Position numbers and translations under genes: made by a program. This document shows, in pieces, positions 1-6,335 of a DNA stretch of 7,850 nt. Source of the DNA: Spirochaetia bacterium (GTDB taxonomy: Bacteria > Spirochaetota > UBA12135). The DNA lies in assembly GCA_003497555.1 (NCBI GenBank), contig DNNS01000011.1, positions 1 through 7,850 on the forward strand, given 5' to 3'. The notes below the pieces were generated by a model. That model made no database searches, had not been told where the DNA came from, and worked only from the letters and a program-made list of their open reading frames with translations. Position 1 is the stretch's first letter, and each line of letters starts with the position of its first letter.

Positions 1-1
1 C

Positions 2-223
2 CAAAATCTTCTTAAACCCAAATTACTCGGTGATCGGGCCGGGCTGCACCCGGCTTTTGTTCTGCTTTCCGTAATCGGCGGTATTTACTGGCTCGGCATC
101 ATAGGTTTTATTGTCGGCCCGCTGCTAACAACGCTTTTTTTAGTAATCTGGAACCAATTCGGCATACGCTTTAAACATGAGCTTGAAATGCGCAATAAAT
201 CCGATACCGGGAGCAGTACATGA
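2..223 (+). CDS. AI-2E/PerM-family membrane transporter, C-terminal end (5' truncated)
   Basis: Only the last 73 codons are visible; the frame is open to the left edge and stops with TGA at 221-223. The fragment contains a PKLLGDRAGLHPAFVLLSV stretch, then the hydrophobic segment GGIYWLGIIGFIVGPLLTT, then a charged tail. The pattern 'x-L-x-G-x-x-x-x-L-H-P, hydrophobic, G-G, hydrophobic, G-P-L' is the typical end of AI-2E/PerM-type permeases, where the last transmembrane helix carries a Gly-Pro-Leu. Members are inner-membrane proteins of roughly 350 residues. Some have been linked to autoinducer-2 export and others to Na+/H+ antiport, so the substrate cannot be assigned here. The stop codon overlaps the next start as ATGA, suggesting translational coupling. 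The family call rests on a short fragment but the pattern is characteristic. Confidence 0.8.
   Translation, partial: QNLLKPKLLGDRAGLHPAFVLLSVIGGIYWLGIIGFIVGPLLTTLFLVIWNQFGIRFKHELEMRNKSDTGSST
209..219 (+). promoter_or_regulatory. Ribosome binding site for the 265-residue secreted protein
   Basis: GGGAG at 209-213 lies six bases before the ATG at 220. It sits inside the last codons of the upstream transporter gene. It supports ATG 220 as the start, and the signal peptide beginning right at this Met agrees with it. Confidence 0.6.
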
Positions 224-1017
224 AATTTTTTTTTACTTTCCTGTTTTTAACGCTGTTCGCCGGAGCTGCCCAAACCGAACACGACCATAATTATTTTCTT
301 GACTGCGCCATGAATTTCACCAACCGCAATCATAATTACTGGATATCGCAAACCGATAAAATCATGCATGTAGCAGGAAATGCCGTTATTGGAAAAGACA
401 CCTGGAACAACGGCGCCTTTATTTTTATGGATGCTGTCATCAATGTAAGACTTATATTCAGGGTTTCCATTCCCATTCATCATTGCGCCTATGTTTCCGC
501 TGACGGGGTATCGGCTTATTTTAATAATAAACACAATGGTAAAATCGGCCCGGATAAAATAAAAAACGCAAGTGAAATCTTTACCAATAACAACAACATT
601 TTATTAATTCTTTATGAATTTTATAAAGACATGAAGGAATGGATTCCCGACAAATCACTAACCGGCCCGGTGTTTCTTAATATCACTGAAAATGAAAAGA
701 AAGAATTTCTTTTTGAAAACCGCATGTATGAAAGTATTCCCGAGGCCCGTCTTTTTTTAAAAAAATACTCATATCACGACGGAGATAAAAAAAATGCCTC
801 CAAAGACGCCCTGGTCAAGGCAATCATTGATAATGACACCTGTTACTATAAAATCTACAGAAGCGGCAATATTCCCATGATTCAGATGTCGCTGATTGAC
901 GTCTACTACATTGAAGGCCATATTAATAAAGAAGATTATTTTATTGAGTATGTCTGCGCCAAAACCCAGATACCGCTGATCGGCGAAGTATATCTGCGCG
1001 CCATGATTACACAATAA
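220..1017 (+). CDS. Unrecognised secreted/periplasmic protein, 265 aa
   Basis: I do not recognise this family. The N terminus is a clear Sec signal peptide: MK, then a hydrophobic core FFFTFLFLTLF, then A14-G15-A16 followed by Ala-Gln, giving a likely signal peptidase I cut after residue 16 or 17. There is no Cys at the cut, so it is not an obvious lipoprotein. The mature part of about 248 residues has no further transmembrane segment. It is rich in Asn, Lys, Tyr and Ile and has four Cys (in FLDCAM, HHCAY, DTCYY and YVCAK), which could form disulfides in the periplasm. The start overlaps the preceding stop (ATGA) and the stop is 7 bases before the PilZ gene, so it belongs to the same transcript. 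It has fewer CCGG sites (4 in about 800 bases) than the rest of the window. Codons 3-5 contain a run of nine T. A periplasmic location is inferred; function is unknown. Confidence 0.85.
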   Translation: MKFFFTFLFLTLFAGAAQTEHDHNYFLDCAMNFTNRNHNYWISQTDKIMHVAGNAVIGKDTWNNGAFIFMDAVINVRLIFRVSIPIHHCAYVSADGVSAYFNNKHNGKIGPDKIKNASEIFTNNNNILLILYEFYKDMKEWIPDKSLTGPVFLNITENEKKEFLFENRMYESIPEARLFLKKYSYHDGDKKNASKDALVKAIIDNDTCYYKIYRSGNIPMIQMSLIDVYYIEGHINKEDYFIEYVCAKTQIPLIGEVYLRAMITQ

Positions 1018-1024
1018 CACCAAT

Positions 1025-1399
1025 ATGCAGACTGAACGCAGACGTAATATCCGGCTTAATATACCTGACGGGTTTCATGCCGTACTGAGAGTATACACCA
1101 ATGAAAAAGAACTGGTTTTTGACGCGCACATTAAAGATCTGTCATTAACCGGCCTGGGAATTCATGAAAATAACAATCTGCCTGTTTTTTTGCTGCTCTC
1201 CGCCCTGCAGGCGCAGTCTCCGATTATTTTTCACAATGCTGTTATTGATCTGGACGGCGAAGAACTGAAAACCGGCATTGTATGGAAATGGAACAGAAAA
1301 ACCGGTCGGGCCGGTATGGAAATTATCGGTTTAAATGATCACGACATGGCAATACTTAAAAAAAAACTTGATGATATCAATAATTATGCCAAACCGTAA
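1025..1399 (+). CDS. PilZ-domain protein (probable c-di-GMP receptor), 124 aa
   Basis: This is a single-domain PilZ protein. The first c-di-GMP-binding motif RxxxR is R6-R7-N8-I9-R10 in the N-terminal ERRRNIRL stretch, and the second motif (D/N)xSxxG is D38-L-S40-L-T-G43 in KDLSLTGLGI. Both are intact, so ligand binding is likely. The rest is a beta-barrel-like alternation, and a C-terminal helix rich in Lys (LKKKLDD) ends the protein. The length is usual for a stand-alone PilZ adaptor. Such proteins act in the cytoplasm by binding c-di-GMP and contacting a partner in motility, polysaccharide export or secretion; the partner is not evident here. No good Shine-Dalgarno lies before ATG 1025, so translation may depend on coupling to the gene ending 7 bases upstream. 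The last 16 bases overlap the 3' end of the convergent VWA gene. A run of nine A at 1358-1366 encodes the Lys triplet. Confidence 0.92.
   Translation: MQTERRRNIRLNIPDGFHAVLRVYTNEKELVFDAHIKDLSLTGLGIHENNNLPVFLLLSALQAQSPIIFHNAVIDLDGEELKTGIVWKWNRKTGRAGMEIIGLNDHDMAILKKKLDDINNYAKP
1358..1380 (-). terminator. Weak candidate intrinsic terminator of the minus-strand operon
   Basis: Read on the minus strand just after the stop codon at 1384-1386, there is a perfect 5-bp hairpin TTGAT-ATC-ATCAA (1380 to 1368), one G, then nine T (1366-1358). The layout is that of an intrinsic terminator, but the stem has only one G-C pair and would be weak. The whole structure lies inside the convergent PilZ gene, whose Lys codons supply the T tract. 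No better terminator is visible at the end of this operon. Confidence 0.3.
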
Positions 1400-3504
1400 A
1401 GTCTGCGTATTATCCACTCTGCTACCAGCAGAAAAAATAAAAACGCCAGCATAAGCCGGTTATTCCAGTAATTTTTTTTAACTTCAATGTATCTGCGGTG
1501 CGGAGCCTGTATCAAAATTTTTTCCATAGCATCGTCATTCTTTATTATCTTTCCGCCGGTTTTATCGGCGATTAAACCTGCGGTTTTCCAGTCAACCGAC
1601 AAGTCGGCAAGTTCCGGATTTTCCTGCCGCAGAGAAAAAAAGAGCGGCTGAAACCCTGCCGGTTTTCGATCTTTTAAAAAATAAACATTGAAAACCGGAA
1701 AAAAATCCGCTGCCGGAATAAAAAACAGGGTAAAAAGACCGGGAGTATCTTCATCTGCCGATGCAGTTAAACTTCTTCGGCCGGAATTAAATACAGCTTC
1801 TATGTTTACATCCGGTAAAAGGCCGACAGTACGCGCTCCCGCAAATAATTTTACCGCATCGCCGGTACGATAAAGCGGTTTTTCCGGAGAAACACGGAAC
1901 ATTTCATCAGTTATGGAGGCGCCTGCTATACTGCGTATTATTCCGGATAAAAATAATTTTATTTCATTAACAGAATGCGGCCCCTGGGAAAAAGCGCTGC
2001 GCATCCATCGTTCAAGCAGCCGGGTGTCCAGATAAAGCGTATGCCCTCTTCCTGATTTGAGTAAACTTAAACAAGGCAGCGGTGTCTTTGCCGGCATAAC
2101 AAGCAGATTTTCCGCCTGCTCTGCGCCCGGATAAAAAATTCCTGTTAGCTGCGGGAAAACCGGATTTTTACCGGAAAAAACCTGTAATGTTTCGGATGTA
2201 CGGGCATTTTCGGAAAGCTGCGGAGTTCCGGCAAGTTCTATCTGCACCTGACTTGAAACATCAAGCGGATACAGGGCCGAAAAAGGAGTATTACGATAGC
2301 GCCTGAACTGCTGAGTGTTATTATTATCTATAAATATTATTGCACCGCCGCGCTGCTCAACAAAATCAGCGCACATCCGGTATTCCCGATCATTAAAATA
2401 CAGTCCGGAGGAATCTCCGAAAATCAGGGCGTCATATGCGAATAATTCTTCACGGCTTCTCGGCAGGGAGCGCAGACTTCGATCCTGTCTCCGTTCATCC
2501 GGAATAATATCCAGAAAAATACGCGGCTGGAATACCGGATCGTCTTCAAGCGTTTCCCGGATGATTTTCGGCCGAAGTCCGGCTTCGGTTTCTATATATA
2601 ATATTTTTTTTGGACGCCAGGCGGAATAAATACTGAATTTGAATTCATTGTCTTGGGAAGAAATCTCCTCAAGATTATCAGCATAAATTTTAGCAGTATA
2701 ATGATGCCAGCCCTCATTTCCGCATGGAAAGGTAATATCAATCCTTTCGTGAACATAAACTGCATCTGCGACGGCGCCTGCTATTATACGGTTGTTTTCA
2801 AAAATATCCGCTTTTATTTTACCCTGATACCCAAGAGCGGAAAACAGCAGGGAAACCGTTATTTTTTCCAGGGGGAAGGATACAGTCTGATGTAAAACCC
2901 GGTTTATTGATAAATTACGATAAATATTTCTGCTTTCTGCCGGTACTATATACACTGGAACTGCGCCCGCATACGCTGAAAGAAAACCTTCGAGCTCTGC
3001 AGAAACAGAATGCCTGGCGTCCGTAAAGACAAACGAATATAAAAAATCCTGATTGCCGGTTCCGGTATTTTCAAGCGGTATACGCATATCCGTCTGCTCT
3101 GACGAATTTTTTATCTGCCCAAGACTCTTATGTTCCTGAAGAGCGCTGTTGAAGGAAAAGATACGAATATTATAATCGTATTTTTCAATTAATTTTATTG
3201 TCTTACGGGCGCGTTCCAGGGATTCGCCCAGTCTAAAACCGCCGGTTGTTTTCAGGCACATACTCAGGGAATTATCGATGAATAATGCTATACTCCCTTT
3301 TTTTTCTTCCGGTTTTTTTTCCATCCGGAAAGGCCCCATTACAATGAACACCAAAACGGCAAGAAAAACCAGACGCCAGGCTATAAGAAAAAATCTGAGT
3401 AAAAATGCGGTTTTTTTCCGGATTAAAAAAAATGACAGGGCGCCAAGCAGGCCGCAGAACAAACCGGCATAAATATAGTTCCATGAAAACAACTCGAACA
3501 TCAT
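1384..3504 (-). CDS. VWA-domain membrane protein with degenerate glutamine-amidotransferase-like domain, 706 aa
   Basis: Layout: transmembrane helices at about 8-27 and 38-58, a VWA domain from about 70 to 190, Ig-like strands at about 195-290, a class I glutamine-amidotransferase-like fold at about 295-530, a further beta domain, and a last helix at about 682-700 followed by RR. The VWA metal site (MIDAS) has D77-x-S79-x-S81, a candidate Thr (T138), and T161-D162 in FVFTDARHS, where most relatives have TDG or SDG. The LYIETEAGLRP and FVEQRGGAIIF stretches fit the amidotransferase-like region, but no Gly-x-Cys-x-Gly nucleophile elbow exists, so it is not an enzyme of that type. The end pattern W-x5-L, hydrophobic, EWIIRRLYGL is typical of this membrane-VWA family. 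Charges put the large domains outside the cytoplasm. The ATG is 2 bases after the upstream stop and has only a distant AGGA, so reinitiation is likely; a second ATG follows at codon 2. Substrate and partners are unknown. Confidence 0.85.
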   Translation of the reverse strand: MMFELFSWNYIYAGLFCGLLGALSFFLIRKKTAFLLRFFLIAWRLVFLAVLVFIVMGPFRMEKKPEEKKGSIALFIDNSLSMCLKTTGGFRLGESLERARKTIKLIEKYDYNIRIFSFNSALQEHKSLGQIKNSSEQTDMRIPLENTGTGNQDFLYSFVFTDARHSVSAELEGFLSAYAGAVPVYIVPAESRNIYRNLSINRVLHQTVSFPLEKITVSLLFSALGYQGKIKADIFENNRIIAGAVADAVYVHERIDITFPCGNEGWHHYTAKIYADNLEEISSQDNEFKFSIYSAWRPKKILYIETEAGLRPKIIRETLEDDPVFQPRIFLDIIPDERRQDRSLRSLPRSREELFAYDALIFGDSSGLYFNDREYRMCADFVEQRGGAIIFIDNNNTQQFRRYRNTPFSALYPLDVSSQVQIELAGTPQLSENARTSETLQVFSGKNPVFPQLTGIFYPGAEQAENLLVMPAKTPLPCLSLLKSGRGHTLYLDTRLLERWMRSAFSQGPHSVNEIKLFLSGIIRSIAGASITDEMFRVSPEKPLYRTGDAVKLFAGARTVGLLPDVNIEAVFNSGRRSLTASADEDTPGLFTLFFIPAADFFPVFNVYFLKDRKPAGFQPLFFSLRQENPELADLSVDWKTAGLIADKTGGKIIKNDDAMEKILIQAPHRRYIEVKKNYWNNRLMLAFLFFLLVAEWIIRRLYGLA

Positions 3505-3506
3505 TG

Positions 3507-6335
3507 TTATTTAACCGCGTTTTCCTGCATGAATCCGGCAAGCGACGATCTCACCGGCAGCGGGGGAATATTTAAAAAGAAGGAAAACCTCTCGTCTTGC
3601 GCCGAAATTTTCTGCAGATTTTCCAAATCCCTGAAAACCTCCGTATCTGACCTGGACTGCGGATTATCATATTTTTTTCTGATTTCTTCAAACCATACAT
3701 ACTGCGGACAGCCGGCTCTATGCAGGATTTCTTCGGCAAAAATTATCTGCTCTAAAATAAAATCAGCGCTGCCCGCGACTTGTTCGTCTGCATATGGTTT
3801 TAATAAATTCAGCACTGCCGCAGAGGTCATAACAGCTTCTTCTTCCCTGAAATTTAAAGAGGCAACCAGAATTTTACGGAGTGCAGACAAATCTTTAATC
3901 AGTTCCCGGGCGGAATTTTCCACTTTCTGTACGGTAAAACTGCGGTTTAAAAAAATATCTCCGCCGGCAAGCTCTACGGAACTCTGCAGGGTATTGGAGC
4001 ATGATTGCATTGCAGTGTTCATGGAATCTTTGATCTCTGAAGTATCATCCCCTGCTCTTTCCGCTTCGCTTAAAACGGGCAGCAGCGTTTTTTTTAATTC
4101 AGATAAAGCCGATTCACAGCCCTCAAGGCTCCATGAAGCCGGAGCATCGGCAGATACCGCAGTAAAATCTTCTGTGCCGGAATCGGACAAGACAGATGCT
4201 GCTGCCAGCGCATAACACTCTGCCCGCAGCAATAAAGATATCAAGCCGAAAGCGCACGGCTCAATACCAGCCGGCGGAAAAACATGGCTGCTGTTGGAAA
4301 CCGAAAGTCCCTCGTATACTATATTATAATCTTTCATAAAATCGGGCTTTTCCTGTTTTTTTTCCGGAGTATCTTTTTCCGGACTGATGGCAAACTGCAG
4401 ACGGCCGGCTGCTTCCCGGCTGCTCTGGAGACTGTAGAGAGGAGTAAAACTGTCAAGGCTTGCTGTTGACATATACATAAATACCATGGCTTCGGAAAGA
4501 TACCGGGCGCGTTTCTGGTGCATGAGTATTTTCCATTTGGGCGAAGCAAGTATTTGCAGGTACTTTTCAGGCATTTCCTTCTGCCATTCCAGAAGTTTAA
4601 ACGCGGCATTGATTTCCTTGCCGTAAAAACCATTGGTAGAAAAAAGCCTGGCATTTTCATCGCCGGTTTTTTTTAATATACCCATCTGTACCTCGGCTAA
4701 TACTTCAAGAGCCTGCTTGTCATCTGCGGATAGATTTTTTTTACGCGTATATGGAGTAAGCTTTTTTATAAATTCTCTCTGCTCTGATAAAAGAGACATA
4801 TAAACCGTAAGATCAATGCCGTCCGTACTGATTTTTTTTCCGCTTTCCGGTAATTCTTCCTGAATTAAAACTAAAAGCTCATCGCATGCTGTTTTAAAAC
4901 CCTGCGGATCATTATCCGCAACGCAAATCCGGCAGCGCAGATTTCCGCCGTCGCGGAGCTGCAGGTTGGAAAGATTCAGCTGAATATGCCCCCGGCTTTC
5001 CCGTGTTATGACGTTTTTTATCATGTAATTGGAAAAATTATTACTTATGGCAATGGCAAGGGTTATATTGCTTATCTGCCAGTCGTCTGAAGCCCGATAA
5101 CTGATAATGATTTTCTGAGTTGGCGCAGCCTGGGCAGGCGAACGCGGCGCTGTAATCCTGATTTTGGGCGGCGCATCGGGCCGGGGTAATATTAAATACT
5201 GGCTTGAAGAAAAATTTTCATTTCCATCAGTATCAATAATTTTAATCCAGAAACGGTTGGGTTTATTCAGATTTATTTTAAAAACAAAATTGTTTTTCTG
5301 CAGCCTGGTTAAAATCAGCCGTTTACCTTTTTCAAAATCAATTTCTGCCCTGGACACCTTTTTACTGCAAAGCACCGTAATTTCCGCACTGGTATGCTCC
5401 GGTCCCTGTAAATCAGCCATTTTACTCTGTACCACCCGCGCTTTTAGTCCGGTATGGGGAGGATATTTATAATGTATACTGAAAGATTCGATTTCTGGAA
5501 GATCCATAACCAGAATGGAATATGTTTCTGAAGTACGCATGCCGTCGCGGAAGCAATAATAAAACGGGTCTTTAATCTGGTTAAATACCCTGAAAAATTC
5601 TTCTCCCTGCCCGGAAGCATAAATCTGTTCTTCCCGCCACTTCTCCTGTCCGTATTTTCTGATGCGCAGAATTATATATTTGTTCTTTAGACGCGGAACC
5701 TGGCATAAAAGCCGTACCGCTCCGCCGCGCGGGACTTTTACAGTTCCGGGTTTTATTTTAAAATACTGCATTTCGCGTACCGTAGCCAGCGGACGGGCTG
5801 AAGATAATGGCAGAAATAAACGACGGGTATAATTTTTTGTCCACACTGGATAACGCAGAGCCAGAACAGCGGGGAAAATGAGCAGCAGGCAGGAAAAAAG
5901 CAGAACAAAAGCCTGTAGCGGACCGGGTAATAATGATATTCCGGAATTTTGCGCAAGCTGATCGGAAAAGACCGTAATTTCCCTGCGAAAAAAATCAGAA
6001 ACCGGAGCGGCCGGGTCAGAAAATTCAGCGCGGGAGCGTAAGGCCTGTTTTAAAACCGGGTATTTTTTTTCAATTGCATCCGCTGCCTGCAGGGCAGAAC
6101 ATGCAAGTAAAGCCCGGAAAATATAAATGATTGAAAAAACAGCGAGCAGCAGAAAAAAGAAAAAAATCAAAAAACGTCCGTAAACCGGGAAAAAAAAGAT
6201 ATGATCCGCAGATGAAAACAGAATAAAAAACAATGTAAAAATTGCGGCGGCTGCACCGGACATACGCAGCAGGAACCCAATTCTGTAAACAAATTGCGCC
6301 CGGCTGATCAGTGATAGGGCATCAGTTTTTCTCAC
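3507..6335 (-). CDS. DUF4175-like membrane protein with Ig-like domains and long helical C-terminal region, 942 aa
   Basis: Three hydrophobic helices lie at about 24-46, 53-78 and 138-161. Between helices 2 and 3 is a family-type stretch (AADAIEKKYPVLKQAL and SRAEF). From about 190 come beta-rich Ig-like segments: PGTVKVPRGGAVRLL (196-210), the sequence around FYYCFRDGMRTSETYSILV, then DLPEI and the YPPHTGL motif (291-297), and SYRASDDWQISNITLAI (412-428), whose A-x-D-D is a hallmark. Residues about 500-942 are mostly helical with coiled-coil character and several Trp. This matches the DUF4175-type proteins encoded beside BatA/VWA genes; the assignment is from the overall pattern, not a search. 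It should be a membrane-anchored scaffold with a large extracytoplasmic part; no catalytic motif is seen. The start is GTG with a Shine-Dalgarno, 14 bases inside the end of the upstream gene. Its position between two VWA genes suggests that all three act in one complex. Confidence 0.7.
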   Translation of the reverse strand: MRKTDALSLISRAQFVYRIGFLLRMSGAAAAIFTLFFILFSSADHIFFFPVYGRFLIFFFFLLLAVFSIIYIFRALLACSALQAADAIEKKYPVLKQALRSRAEFSDPAAPVSDFFRREITVFSDQLAQNSGISLLPGPLQAFVLLFSCLLLIFPAVLALRYPVWTKNYTRRLFLPLSSARPLATVREMQYFKIKPGTVKVPRGGAVRLLCQVPRLKNKYIILRIRKYGQEKWREEQIYASGQGEEFFRVFNQIKDPFYYCFRDGMRTSETYSILVMDLPEIESFSIHYKYPPHTGLKARVVQSKMADLQGPEHTSAEITVLCSKKVSRAEIDFEKGKRLILTRLQKNNFVFKINLNKPNRFWIKIIDTDGNENFSSSQYLILPRPDAPPKIRITAPRSPAQAAPTQKIIISYRASDDWQISNITLAIAISNNFSNYMIKNVITRESRGHIQLNLSNLQLRDGGNLRCRICVADNDPQGFKTACDELLVLIQEELPESGKKISTDGIDLTVYMSLLSEQREFIKKLTPYTRKKNLSADDKQALEVLAEVQMGILKKTGDENARLFSTNGFYGKEINAAFKLLEWQKEMPEKYLQILASPKWKILMHQKRARYLSEAMVFMYMSTASLDSFTPLYSLQSSREAAGRLQFAISPEKDTPEKKQEKPDFMKDYNIVYEGLSVSNSSHVFPPAGIEPCAFGLISLLLRAECYALAAASVLSDSGTEDFTAVSADAPASWSLEGCESALSELKKTLLPVLSEAERAGDDTSEIKDSMNTAMQSCSNTLQSSVELAGGDIFLNRSFTVQKVENSARELIKDLSALRKILVASLNFREEEAVMTSAAVLNLLKPYADEQVAGSADFILEQIIFAEEILHRAGCPQYVWFEEIRKKYDNPQSRSDTEVFRDLENLQKISAQDERFSFFLNIPPLPVRSSLAGFMQENAVK

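Noticed and set aside
756..765. T-TTA-AAA-A slippery heptamer in the 265-residue gene, suggesting -1 frameshifting
   Set aside because: It is in the right phase, but no downstream pseudoknot or meaningful alternative-frame product is evident, and such runs are common throughout this AT-rich gene.
1418..1436. Perfect 6-bp hairpin TCTGCT-ACC-AGCAGA as a terminator between the convergent operons
   Set aside because: On the plus strand it is followed by A rather than T, and on the minus strand the T tract comes before the hairpin, so it fits a terminator in neither direction. It also lies within the VWA coding sequence.
3272..3541. An 89-codon minus-strand open frame overlapping the start of the 706-residue gene
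   Set aside because: It is the -1 frame of the real gene. It only matters as the frame entered if slippage occurs at the A8 tracts.
3529..4215. A 228-codon open frame on the plus strand, antisense to the DUF4175-like gene
   Set aside because: Its product is Ser/Lys/Ala-rich without any domain pattern, and it lies wholly opposite a gene with clear family features. It is most likely a by-product of codon bias.
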